Of a stretch of 64,000 nt of DNA, positions 36,514 to 44,934 are shown piece after piece. Positions within the stretch are counted from its first letter, which is position 1; every line of letters starts with the position of its first letter. The notes under the pieces were generated by a model. It was not told the origin of the DNA, searched no databases, and worked only from the letters and a program-made list of their open reading frames with translations. Source of the DNA: Photobacterium pectinilyticum (lineage in GTDB: Bacteria; Pseudomonadota; Gammaproteobacteria; Enterobacterales; Vibrionaceae); assembly GCF_024357955.1 (NCBI RefSeq), contig NZ_JANEYT010000013.1, positions 1-64,000 on the forward strand, read 5' to 3'. The translations under genes and the position numbers were made by a program.

Positions 36514-37107
36514 CTAATGTGACGCTGCACACAATTCCTCATACGCTTGTGGCGTATCAACATCTAAATATATTTCGTCGCAGTTAAGACCCAAATATTT
36601 AACCGGGTAGCGAAATATAATTTTCTTCATCGACGAATGAATACTGGCATTGATAACCATGTTCTTTAATCGACTAGGGATCAATACCGGATGGCCGGGG
36701 CGCACGGAGGTGCCAGGAAATACCGTCCCTCCCCCTCTGTTAAACCACACGTCTCGGAATATGTGTGGCGGGACACAAGGCATATCACCATGAGTAATAA
36801 AGAAATACTCACTTTCTACATGCTTTACTCCCTGCTGAATAGAGCTAAACATACCCGCTTGATAAGCGTCGTTAACCACTATTTTCACCCGTGGATCAAA
36901 CCTATATTTTTCAATAAGTTCTGCGCCACGATAGCCCACAACCAAAATAACGCGACGGCAAAACGAGAGCGCATTTTCGATACTTGCATCAAGGATTGTG
37001 TACTGTTGGTAAGGTAGCATGAGCTTCCAGTCCCCCATCCTAGATGATAAGCCTGCTGCAGGCATAACGCAGTCTAAACGTTCGGGACGTATTGATTTAT
37101 CAATCAC
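36514..37107 (-). CDS. mocA: Molybdenum cofactor cytidylyltransferase, MocA-like
   Basis: The 197-residue nucleotidyltransferase starts with a GTG that has AGGAG 8 bases upstream. PAAGLSSRMGDWKLMLPY near residues 16-33 is the nucleotide-binding loop of the MobA/MocA/IspD fold, and THGDMPCV near residue 110 holds the metal-binding Asp. MocA attaches CMP to molybdopterin, giving the cytosine cofactor of xanthine dehydrogenase-type enzymes. It is divergent from yqeC, 36 bp away. Its low GC content differs from the hydroxylase genes it presumably serves. Confidence 0.87.
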   Translation of the reverse strand: MIDKSIRPERLDCVMPAAGLSSRMGDWKLMLPYQQYTILDASIENALSFCRRVILVVGYRGAELIEKYRFDPRVKIVVNDAYQAGMFSSIQQGVKHVESEYFFITHGDMPCVPPHIFRDVWFNRGGGTVFPGTSVRPGHPVLIPSRLKNMVINASIHSSMKKIIFRYPVKYLGLNCDEIYLDVDTPQAYEELCAASH

Positions 37108-37143
37108 TTAACCTACTCCTTAACTGAAATTCATGGCGGTCAT

Positions 37144-38055
37144 ATGGCATGTAATACCCACGTACGATTAATAGAGCAAACTCCAGACCAATTTATCTTA
37201 TCGGAGTTATATCAACGCCATTTGGCCGCACAAAAAAAAACATTATTTATTACTCTTGTCGGTGGCGGAGGAAAGACATCAACCGCTTTCTGGTTGGCCA
37301 GGATATTCAAACAATGGGGACATGCTGTTTGCCTAACAACCACCACGAAAATGTATTTACCCGAGGCCCATCAAACGGATTATATTCTCCCGCTAGATGC
37401 CATGTACTGCAATGAAAAAGAAAATGGAAAAAAAGTAAAAACACCTAATAAGTCTTTAGCACAAGATCAATTCTGTTTTTCTGATCCATCTATCACTTTT
37501 TGCTATAAATCTTTATTTACCGACATATTAAAAACCGACAGATTAAAGGTATTAGGATTATCTGAAAAAGAGATTAAAAATATTAAAAATGATTTCCCCT
37601 TCACAGTTTTTATTATTGAAGGCGATGGCTCACGTTCATTACCCATAAAAGCCCCTCACGGGCACGAGCCTTGCATTCCCAGTTATTCGGATATGGTGAT
37701 TGGTGTCACCGGCGCAGAAGCAATTAACCATAGGGCGATCCCTGAACACATACATCGATGGCAGGCTTTTTCAGCCCTTACTCAGTGCCAACCCGGTGAT
37801 GTGATTGACGCCCAAGTGTTGCAACCGCTGATTTCTCATCCGTTGGGCCTCTTTAAATCGACCCCAAAAACAGCAAAAAAAATCTGGCTGATAAACAAAA
37901 TGGATAAGGCAAATAATACCGAAGTGATAAGCCAAATAGCTGAAGAGGTGTTGATCAACAGCCCGCAACTGGAAACAGTTTGGCTAGCGGAGATGCAGGC
38001 GGAAACACCAATCAAAAAAGTAATTTTGAAGGAACAAGTAGCTATTGCTACCTGA
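37144..38055 (+). CDS. yqeC: Selenium-dependent molybdenum hydroxylase cofactor protein YqeC
   Basis: The 303-residue P-loop protein has LVGGGGKTSTAFWLA near residues 39-53 and a later TTTTKMYLP and IIEGDGSRSLPIKAP segment, the pattern of YqeC. In other bacteria yqeC accompanies yqeB, mocA and molybdenum hydroxylases and is a marker for selenium as a labile cofactor in these enzymes. It is the first of a plus-strand operon, is AT-rich, and yqeB starts 26 bp after its stop. No selD, selA or selB gene is visible here. Confidence 0.88.
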   Translation: MACNTHVRLIEQTPDQFILSELYQRHLAAQKKTLFITLVGGGGKTSTAFWLARIFKQWGHAVCLTTTTKMYLPEAHQTDYILPLDAMYCNEKENGKKVKTPNKSLAQDQFCFSDPSITFCYKSLFTDILKTDRLKVLGLSEKEIKNIKNDFPFTVFIIEGDGSRSLPIKAPHGHEPCIPSYSDMVIGVTGAEAINHRAIPEHIHRWQAFSALTQCQPGDVIDAQVLQPLISHPLGLFKSTPKTAKKIWLINKMDKANNTEVISQIAEEVLINSPQLETVWLAEMQAETPIKKVILKEQVAIAT

Positions 38056-38081
38056 CTTCGTCTGTACAGAGGTCATTGAAA

Positions 38082-39680
38082 ATGAACATCTTTGCCAAGG
38101 CAGCCCAATTAGAACAAGACAACGTTCCATTCGCTCTAGCCAATATTATAGAAACTCGCGGCTCCGCGCCGCGCCATTCAGGCCAAATGATCGTCAAGGC
38201 CGATGGCACGATCATCGGTACCGTTGGCGGTGGGATGATTGAGCGCTATGTGATCGAGCAAGCCTTGGAAGCACTAAGTGAAAGAAAACCCCGTGTCGTT
38301 AAAGGGCGTATGACCCGCAATGGCCCTGATGCCATGGACATGGACTGCGGTGGCGCTATGACGGTGTTTATCGATGTCTACGGCCTGCGCCCTAGCTTAA
38401 TTCTCATCGGTGCCGGGCACGTCAACCGTGCCGTCGCCCAAGCAGCCCATGTGCTAGGTTTTTATATTTCAGTCGCTGACGCCTACGCCGACAGCCTCGC
38501 CGAGGAGCATTTCCCGATCGGTACTAAGCGTTTACTGGGCGATACCATGGAAGGGGCCATTGAGCAGCTGGATATTAACAAAGACAGCTATATTGTCATC
38601 GCGACTAACCACCAAGACCAAGATGCCATCTCCAAGGTAGTGGACTGCGAAACCCGCTATACCGGCCTGATGGCCAGTCGCCGCAAGGTACAGACGCTGT
38701 TTACCCATTTACGCCAAAGCGGTGTCGATGAGACCCGGATCAAAAACATCCACTCACCTATCGGCTTCAATATCGGTGCCGAAACCCCGGAAGAAATTGC
38801 TATCAGCATCATGGCTGAGATCCTCAAGGTGAAACATGAATCGGTTGGCGGCCAGATGAAAGACGATACCCGCCTTAACCGTAACAAGCTGGTTTTGCTT
38901 CGCGGGGCCGGAGATATCTCGACTGGCGTCGCCGTTCGCCTATTCAATGCTGGCTACAAAGTGGTGATGACCGATATCGCCAAGCCAACCATGATTCGTT
39001 GCAGCGTATCGTTTGGCCAATGTCTTTATGGCGAACCGGTGCAAGTAGAGGGGATCACCGCCTGTAAAGCCAATAATAAAAACGAGGTGTTCGACATCAT
39101 CGACCGCAACCAAATTCCGGTCGTGGTTGATGAAGACTGCAGCTCGTCTGATACCCTCAAGCCGACTTTCTTGGTCGATGCCATTCTCGCCAAGCACAAC
39201 GTTGGTACCCAGAAAGACATGGCCCCTATTACCATCGCCCTTGGCCCAGGTTTTACCGCCGGCAGGGACTGTGATGCGGTGATCGAAACCAATCGAGGCC
39301 ACCATTTGGGCCGGGTAATTTATCAAGGTTCGACCCAGCCGAATACCGGTGTTCCCGGCAATATTGCTGGCTATACCCACCAGCGAGTGCTACGAGCTCC
39401 ATGTACTGGTGTCATGCATAACCATGTCAAACTCGGTGATCTGGTTGAAGAAGGGGATGTCATTGCCCATATCGGCGACAGCCCGGTAGTGGCACCACTG
39501 ACCGGTATGATGCGCGGGCTATTGAACAACGGTCTTACCGTTCGCGAAGGCTTCAAAATTGGTGATATTGACCCACGAGGCCCTGAAGCGGATTACACCA
39601 CCGTATCGGATAAGGCACGGGCAATTGCCGGCAGTGTATTGGAAGCCATGTTACATCTGGAGCAAAGCAGAATGAGTTAA
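38082..39680 (+). CDS. yqeB: Selenium-dependent molybdenum hydroxylase maturation protein YqeB
   Basis: The start at MNIFAKAAQ gives 532 residues, has AGAGG upstream and matches the E. coli YqeB start. The N-terminal half is XdhC-like: RGSAPRHSGQMIVKADG, GTVGGGMIER and an NAD(P)-binding-like LIGAGHVNRAVAQAA near residue 109. The C-terminal half has LLRGAGDISTGVAVRL near residue 271 and a barrel-sandwich-like end (VKLGDLVEEGDVIAHIGD). XdhC-type proteins load sulfurated molybdenum cofactor into hydroxylases; YqeB is thought to do this with selenium. GC content is much higher than in yqeC. Confidence 0.9.
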   Translation: MNIFAKAAQLEQDNVPFALANIIETRGSAPRHSGQMIVKADGTIIGTVGGGMIERYVIEQALEALSERKPRVVKGRMTRNGPDAMDMDCGGAMTVFIDVYGLRPSLILIGAGHVNRAVAQAAHVLGFYISVADAYADSLAEEHFPIGTKRLLGDTMEGAIEQLDINKDSYIVIATNHQDQDAISKVVDCETRYTGLMASRRKVQTLFTHLRQSGVDETRIKNIHSPIGFNIGAETPEEIAISIMAEILKVKHESVGGQMKDDTRLNRNKLVLLRGAGDISTGVAVRLFNAGYKVVMTDIAKPTMIRCSVSFGQCLYGEPVQVEGITACKANNKNEVFDIIDRNQIPVVVDEDCSSSDTLKPTFLVDAILAKHNVGTQKDMAPITIALGPGFTAGRDCDAVIETNRGHHLGRVIYQGSTQPNTGVPGNIAGYTHQRVLRAPCTGVMHNHVKLGDLVEEGDVIAHIGDSPVVAPLTGMMRGLLNNGLTVREGFKIGDIDPRGPEADYTTVSDKARAIAGSVLEAMLHLEQSRMS

Positions 39681-39793
39681 GGGCTAGGGCCACTTGCAGT
39701 CTGGCTTGATGGATTCAGGCCAGATATTTTTACCCAGGTTTGATTTTCAAAACTATATCAACACTGGGTTATACGACAGGAAGAGATATAATT

Positions 39794-40240
39794 ATGAAAA
39801 CGACAGGCTATTTACATCACTTTGTCACCTCCTTTGTATTGATGTGCGCAGCAGCGCTGACGGCAAAAGGCTTTTTATTACCTGAACAAACCGGGTTACT
39901 GCTGAGCGATACCGGTATAGTCCCTGCAATGTACGTCGAACCTATCACGTTTGCCATACCGCTCGCCCTTGGCATCAGTGCACTCACCGCCTATTTGGGT
40001 ATTACCACATTACTCCCTGTCGTTGCTGGCTTTGGCTTACATATTGCCTTGTCTGGACTCGCTCTGTACCAAGGCTTGCACTTTGATTGCGGCTGCTACC
40101 TGCCCGGTACAGTGCAATCTGATGTCTACAGCACCCTTGAGCCCCAATTTCTCATCATGCTGCTTGTACTTCTCGTTTCTGCAGCACTCTATTACTTCAA
40201 CAACTTAACGACTCACCGCTCTGTTACACCAGCAGTTTGA
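39794..40240 (+). CDS. MauE/DoxX-like four-helix membrane protein
   Basis: The start at MKTTGYLHH gives 148 residues and has AGGAAGAG 10 bases upstream. Four hydrophobic segments are visible, and between the third and fourth lies HFDCGCYLPG near residue 103, a Cys-x-Cys motif at the membrane surface. Small four-helix proteins with such Cys pairs belong to the MauE/DoxX redox-associated group. It follows yqeB by about 110 bp and precedes an exported rhodanese by about 50 bp. A role in sulfur or selenium handling is inference. Confidence 0.6.
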   Translation: MKTTGYLHHFVTSFVLMCAAALTAKGFLLPEQTGLLLSDTGIVPAMYVEPITFAIPLALGISALTAYLGITTLLPVVAGFGLHIALSGLALYQGLHFDCGCYLPGTVQSDVYSTLEPQFLIMLLVLLVSAALYYFNNLTTHRSVTPAV

Positions 40241-40290
40241 TTGACTAAACGTGTGACGCAGTGAAAGTAGTCTTTGATAAGGATACGATC

Positions 40291-40869
40291 ATGATCAAGA
40301 ACAAGGCTTCTCTGCACGCTCTTTCTTTCCGGCGAGTTGGGCGCAGCTTTTGGCTCAACCTATTTATTCTCACCTGTGCATTACTCGTCCTGCCGTTTAG
40401 TGCAAACGCTGCACTGTTTGGCGGTAAATTCAAAGCTGAAGTGGAAACCGAGCAGGTTGCTATCAAACTCCATAACGATACGCTTGCCGGTGGCTACCAG
40501 CTTATTGATACCAATGGACTGAAAACACTCATTGAACAAGAGGCCAGTGTCATGATCGTCGATGCCATGCCTTTCAAAGACAGCTACAAAAAAGAGCATA
40601 TTCCCAGTGCCAAACAGTTCGAGTTCCCTATTTCTGATATGCCCAAGTGGGATCCTGCATTAACCGATCAGCAAACCGTAGAGGAATTTACTCAGCTACT
40701 AGGCGAAGACAAAGCTAAAACCTTGGTTTTCTATTGCGGTTTTGTTAAGTGCGGCCGTAGCCATAATGCAGCAACATGGGCGGTAAAACTGGGGTATACC
40801 AATGTCTACCGTTACCCAGGCGGTATCTTTGCGTGGAAAGGTGCTGGGTTTAACACCTCATCACTATAA
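40291..40869 (+). CDS. Exported rhodanese-domain protein
   Basis: The start at MIKNKAS gives 192 residues and has AAGGA about 8 bases upstream; an in-frame GTG lies ten codons earlier. The signal sequence ends near SANA-A (about residue 41). A rhodanese domain covers about residues 70-190, with the catalytic loop FYCGFVKCGRS near residues 150-160, which has two Cys. It could carry persulfide or selenosulfide in the periplasm. Position after yqeB and a MauE-like gene suggests a common function. Confidence 0.8.
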   Translation: MIKNKASLHALSFRRVGRSFWLNLFILTCALLVLPFSANAALFGGKFKAEVETEQVAIKLHNDTLAGGYQLIDTNGLKTLIEQEASVMIVDAMPFKDSYKKEHIPSAKQFEFPISDMPKWDPALTDQQTVEEFTQLLGEDKAKTLVFYCGFVKCGRSHNAATWAVKLGYTNVYRYPGGIFAWKGAGFNTSSL

Positions 40870-40891
40870 TTCAGATTTAGCGTTATAAAAT

Positions 40892-40928
40892 GGCTGTCTC
40901 TCATTTGAAGATACAGCCTTTTCTTTTC
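40892..40928 (+). terminator. Terminator after the rhodanese gene
   Basis: GGCTGT pairs with ACAGCC across an imperfect stem, followed by TTTTCTTTTC on the plus strand. It lies about 25 bp after the stop codon at 40869 and probably ends the yqeC-yqeB transcript. Confidence 0.8.
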
Positions 40929-41119
40929 AAATCACTTATGGTTAATGCAAATAATAGTGAAATCCACTGCATATTTTATATGTGGTGAAAACAACCTGTC
41001 ATAAACCCCGAATACAATCTCACCAGATCAATCACTACGGCAAAGACTCAGCGTAAACTCTTATACATAAAGTTGAATGCATAAAATCGAGACATGGCGT
41101 CGGGACATATATCATAGAC

Positions 41120-41401
41120 ATGAAAACCTCAGTAGCCCCTTTTGCAGATACGTTAAAATCCGCAATTACCACCATTTATCAAGCCTTTCCAAACTTGAGT
41201 TACCGGCCAAGACCCGACGACGTCAAATTGCTAGCCGCTTATATGAAAAGCCAAGGTGACGACTACCCCAGCCACTTAGATACCTTACTCGAGGTTGAGA
41301 ATCCTCACATCGAATTGGCTTTAGTGAAATATCACAATATCAACAAATCACAACCAGCAAAAGTATCACCAGCGCTCGACCGTTTTGATATCAGTTTCTA
41401 A
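41120..41401 (+). CDS. Small protein of unknown function (93 aa)
   Basis: The 93-residue product has no signal or membrane segment. It is helical and charged, with PRPDDVKLLAAYMKSQGDD in the middle and a Pro-rich C-terminus. No strong ribosome binding site precedes the ATG. Its 3' end overlaps the end of the convergent DUF3157-like gene by 36 bp. I do not recognise a family; coding potential is moderate. Confidence 0.5.
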   Translation: MKTSVAPFADTLKSAITTIYQAFPNLSYRPRPDDVKLLAAYMKSQGDDYPSHLDTLLEVENPHIELALVKYHNINKSQPAKVSPALDRFDISF

Positions 41402-42049
41402 GAAATAGCGTTCGAGCTTAGGGACAGAAAATGTCAGTATCTTGCCTTCGCGTTCAGTGCCCGGACGGAAATATGTTTCTGGCATTCGCTTGATTGAAGT
41501 CCAAACAACGTGGTCGTCACGCTGAAGCACCTCACCTTTGTTATTGCGCAGTATGGTCGCGACTTCAACCAAGATCACTGAATCTGTACCTTCATTTCTC
41601 AGCGAAACCGGAATGGTTAGTTTCCCCTCCTGATAGCTGGCAGCTTGGGCAACAATCACAACACCGCTGCGTTGGTATTCACCGACAACTCGGCCAGTAT
41701 TTGGGGCAACGAGATCACCGTTAGACTTAGCAGAGGCAGCCGATGATGTCGCCAAGACCGCAGCTCCCCCAACTACCGCAGCGCCACTCCCAGTCGCATC
41801 GGTTGTTACCGCTTTACCCGCAGTAGTCCCCGTCGTTAAAGGCGTTGTTGCTGCTTTAGCTGAACTTGTCGGTTGTGCTGCAATTTCTTGGTCACCTCCT
41901 ACAAAGTGCCAGGTATTATCATCCAGTAATATGACTTCCCGGCCGTCAGGCAGTGTCGCTATCATCGATGCTGCTTGGACAAACTGAATAAATCCAAACA
42001 AAAGGCTAGCAATCGCAACCTTTATAAATACTTGCCGAGCTAAGCGCAT
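41366..42049 (-). CDS. Exported DUF3157-like protein
   Basis: The 227-residue product has a signal peptide ending VQA near residue 27, then a motif reading ATLPDGREVILLDDNTWHFV, typical of DUF3157-type proteins. An Ala/Thr/Gly-rich linker (about residues 60-110) follows, then a beta-rich C-terminal domain with LRNEGTDSVILVEV. The linker is low complexity. Probably periplasmic, of unknown role. Confidence 0.72.
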   Translation of the reverse strand: MRLARQVFIKVAIASLLFGFIQFVQAASMIATLPDGREVILLDDNTWHFVGGDQEIAAQPTSSAKAATTPLTTGTTAGKAVTTDATGSGAAVVGGAAVLATSSAASAKSNGDLVAPNTGRVVGEYQRSGVVIVAQAASYQEGKLTIPVSLRNEGTDSVILVEVATILRNNKGEVLQRDDHVVWTSIKRMPETYFRPGTEREGKILTFSVPKLERYFLETDIKTVERW

Positions 42050-42089
42050 AACTCTTTCCCCTCAACGTTTCTCTGTTGCCTTTCCTGCT

Positions 42090-42707
42090 TTAATGCTTCT
42101 GTTGGCATTCGAACGTATTATCGAACCACTTTATGGTGATCTCACCTTGATGTTCACCGTACTCCATGTTTTGCCCGGAATATTTAATACCACTTGCCAT
42201 TGGCTCAGATAATGCAATAACTTGGTCATTCCCCCGGGTTAATACTAAACTTGCCGGATCGGTCTGATTGTAAAAAACAGCTGTAAATGGCTGGCTATTA
42301 TCGCCGCAATTGAGTGGCACACTCTTTGGTGCCTCTAGCTGGCCACTGATGATCTGTAGCTCGACAATCCGGCTTCTATACGCAAAATCTGTACAATCAC
42401 GTACATCGTTGACTTTCCAGCAGTCGTTACGTCCTTTTATCCACCCCCGCTGCATCGCCTTTTGTATTTTCACATCATCTGCAGGCAACTGGGCCATCGC
42501 CTTATCAAACACGTGCTGCATTTTTTGATCCAGTTCAGCTAAATGAGCATCTTGGCATATCAATTTTTCTACCGCCCCTTCTGCTTCTGTACAATCAAAA
42601 GCTGGATCACTAGCGACAGCACTGGTGGCGACCCAATAAGCAGCACCTAGCATCAGAGCTCGTTTACCCCATCGTGCTTTATTCACATGCCCCCCCCACA
42701 TTGCCAA
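42090..42707 (-). CDS. LprI-MliC-like lysozyme inhibitor fusion
   Basis: The product has up to 205 residues; a GTG seven codons in, near a G-rich run, is an alternative start. A signal peptide precedes FDCTEAEGAVEKLICQDAHL, the Cys-rich start of the LprI-N domain, with its partner Cys at about residues 96-105. From about residue 133 an MliC-like domain appears (LNCGDNSQPFTAVFYN, then EPMASGIKYSGQNMEY and a closing Cys). MliC-type proteins inhibit C-type lysozyme in the periplasm, and LprI-like domains have been tied to lysozyme inhibition too. Confidence 0.72.
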   Translation of the reverse strand: MAMWGGHVNKARWGKRALMLGAAYWVATSAVASDPAFDCTEAEGAVEKLICQDAHLAELDQKMQHVFDKAMAQLPADDVKIQKAMQRGWIKGRNDCWKVNDVRDCTDFAYRSRIVELQIISGQLEAPKSVPLNCGDNSQPFTAVFYNQTDPASLVLTRGNDQVIALSEPMASGIKYSGQNMEYGEHQGEITIKWFDNTFECQQKH

Positions 42708-42867
42708 CTAACATCAAAGAGCGCTTACTATATTATGAACTCACTAGCACCAGCGTGTTTTTTCATCTTTGAGCCTGAAACCTAAATTGCTAAATTAATC
42801 TCTTCGAGCCCGACTCAAGCGAGGCTGACTCGACTGGTTTATATAGCCTTGTATGGGGGAAGCCTCA

Positions 42868-43974
42868 TTAACCAAGTAAGACTGGTGATAATCCCGTACT
42901 CTGGCTACTGGCAAGCAATAGCCCCATCAATACCAGAATAATTCCGCCCACCAGTTGCAAGCTGTATCCCGCCCAGATCAAGCCAATGCGAGAGTCTGAT
43001 TTCCCTACCTGTCCACTCCCTTGCTGTAAATAGTGATGGACAATACGCTTGCCAGACAAGGTCAACAAAGCCAAAGCCGAGGTCGTCAAGGCTGTTCCCA
43101 ACGACATTACGACCGCACTGACCACACCCATCCAATATAAGCCGACCATATTAGCGAACAGTAAGACCATGATTGCTCCGGTACAAGGCCGCAGACCAAT
43201 ACTCATGATCACCCCAACGTATTCGCGCAAGCTCTTGGCATTGTCTACCTCTTCAGGCGAGGCGATATGACGATGGCCGCAACCACACTCAGTCGAATGA
43301 TGGTGGTCATGGTGGTCATGGTGGTCATGGTGGTCATGGTGGTCATGGTGGTCATGGTGGTGACCACATCCCACTTGTTGGGATTTGACAACACTGCGTC
43401 GAAACCCCTTGAACGCGCGCCAGCAGATCATCCCCCCCAACACACTGACAAGGGCACTGCTAATCGTCATAAACTTCTCTGCCTGTGAACTGACCTCGCG
43501 CATCGATGCATTGAACCCCCACAACAGTACACTAACCAAAACAACAGCCACCAAAGCTTGACAAACCGCCGACACGAGTGTCAGCACCAAACTGGTTTTC
43601 ACCTTGGTCGGCTGAGTCGCTAAGTAAGTTGTGACTATCACTTTACCGTGTCCAGGGCCAAGGGCATGAAGTACGCCGTAGAGAAAACTGAAACCACCTA
43701 AGTAGCCGCCAGCCACCAATGGATTTTCTTTGGCATCGTAGAGTAAATCAGCCAGTTGGTTGTTCACTGTCCGCTGCCATTCAATACTTTTGAGCACCAT
43801 ACTTGGCCAAGCCAACCATAACTGGTATCCGCCAAACAGCATTGCTGCCATTAGGAGCGACAACATCAACCATTCTTTTTTAACCAAAGGATCCCTTACT
43901 GACGAACTCGAGGCTTGTAGCGTCGCTTGGTGTTTGGTGTTATCTGTCGGCGGGCATTGCTTATGCTGTGTCAT
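42868..43974 (-). CDS. NicO/RcnA-family nickel/cobalt exporter
   Basis: The 368-residue membrane protein has about six or seven hydrophobic segments. LHALGPGHGKVIVTTYLA near residue 107 is the NicO/RcnA signature, and the second conserved motif is SIGLRPCTGAIMVLLFA near residue 256. Between them is a His/Asp-rich loop of HHD repeats encoded by a 9-bp tandem repeat, likely to bind metal ions. It starts at a TAATG overlap with the DUF1007 gene, so the two form one unit. It may export nickel, cobalt or another divalent metal. Confidence 0.85.
   Translation of the reverse strand: MTQHKQCPPTDNTKHQATLQASSSSVRDPLVKKEWLMLSLLMAAMLFGGYQLWLAWPSMVLKSIEWQRTVNNQLADLLYDAKENPLVAGGYLGGFSFLYGVLHALGPGHGKVIVTTYLATQPTKVKTSLVLTLVSAVCQALVAVVLVSVLLWGFNASMREVSSQAEKFMTISSALVSVLGGMICWRAFKGFRRSVVKSQQVGCGHHHDHHDHHDHHDHHDHHDHHHSTECGCGHRHIASPEEVDNAKSLREYVGVIMSIGLRPCTGAIMVLLFANMVGLYWMGVVSAVVMSLGTALTTSALALLTLSGKRIVHHYLQQGSGQVGKSDSRIGLIWAGYSLQLVGGIILVLMGLLLASSQSTGLSPVLLG
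43301..43363 (-). repeat. 9-bp tandem repeat coding for His-His-Asp
   Basis: Six perfect copies of TGGTGGTCA on the plus strand, plus one altered copy, encode a (HHD) repeat on the minus strand. Because the unit length is a multiple of three, copy-number change alters the loop length but not the frame. Confidence 0.95.
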
Positions 43975-44714
43975 TAGTTTGAGTCCTCGCTATCGTCGCC
44001 AACTTCTTTTTCCGCAATGGCTTGGCAGTGGAATCGCACGGATTGAGTAAACAGTTGGCCAAGCGCATTATCAGGATCAGCATCTGCTGGCAGTGATATG
44101 GCATAGCTCATCTGCTCCGGTGTCGGATTAGGTGCAACCATCTCAAGCTCGCAATAGTCAGCGAGATCACCAGCCAAAATCACATCCCGTTTTGATAGCC
44201 AGGACATATCGACATAGTAACTTGGCTCAAAAACCAATAGCTTAAGTGATTCAGCTGTCACTAGCTGTGGCTTTGCCAAGGGCAACTCGAAAGTAAGTAC
44301 CAACCGCGCACGGTCTCGGTTGAGCTTGCCGTAACGGGCCAACTGGTATTTGATGGGCTTCTCACCGTCATAAAAATACGTGAAGTAATGCTCGTGCATC
44401 ATATTATCAAGCACTGATGCCGCTACCTTAGTAAAGGTTTTTGCTTCCATTTCCGGAGAGGTATCCTCGCCATCCAACATGTACGCCGATGTCATTGGGT
44501 CAAATGACCATTCCATTCGAAAACCGGTGATCATACCGTCTTTGCCATCAATATACGTTTTCATTTCAATCCAAGAATGAGGATGCGCTGAAGCAAACAG
44601 CGGGAAGATGAGAAAGAAGAGACCGGTAACTGCACGCTTGATTACAGCATTTGTCCGGTTGTTTGCCTTTTTGCGGTAAAACATTAAAAGCCTTGTGTAT
44701 TGCGTTGCCTTCAT
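43974..44714 (-). CDS. DUF1007-family periplasmic protein
   Basis: The 246-residue product has a signal peptide ending LFASA near residue 43 and begins its mature part with HPHSWIEM, the DUF1007 hallmark. It has two Tyr-rich stretches and a FEPSYYVDM segment. DUF1007 genes are habitually paired with NicO-type exporters, as here, which suggests a periplasmic metal-binding or accessory role for the exporter. Its stop codon shares one base with the start of the exporter gene. Confidence 0.83.
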   Translation of the reverse strand: MKATQYTRLLMFYRKKANNRTNAVIKRAVTGLFFLIFPLFASAHPHSWIEMKTYIDGKDGMITGFRMEWSFDPMTSAYMLDGEDTSPEMEAKTFTKVAASVLDNMMHEHYFTYFYDGEKPIKYQLARYGKLNRDRARLVLTFELPLAKPQLVTAESLKLLVFEPSYYVDMSWLSKRDVILAGDLADYCELEMVAPNPTPEQMSYAISLPADADPDNALGQLFTQSVRFHCQAIAEKEVGDDSEDSN

Positions 44715-44934
44715 TAATAAACGTTATGTTATAACATCCGACAGTGTCACCACCAATTTTTTATTTATCAAAAAGTGATACCTTTATTCGATATTTACAA
44801 TACCAGCCTAACACTAATTCTTGCGGGGCGAATTGGCGTTAAGCTATTTGTATTATTATTGACATGGCTCTGACATAAGCCCAACCCTCTGATTGGTAGC
44901 CTGCTGACTTTAGCTCTTAATTTGATTGTTTCTT

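Noticed and set aside
43301..43363. Short tandem repeats resembling the start of a CRISPR array
   Set aside because: The units are 9 bp, contiguous and without spacers, and they lie inside a membrane protein gene where they encode His-rich residues.
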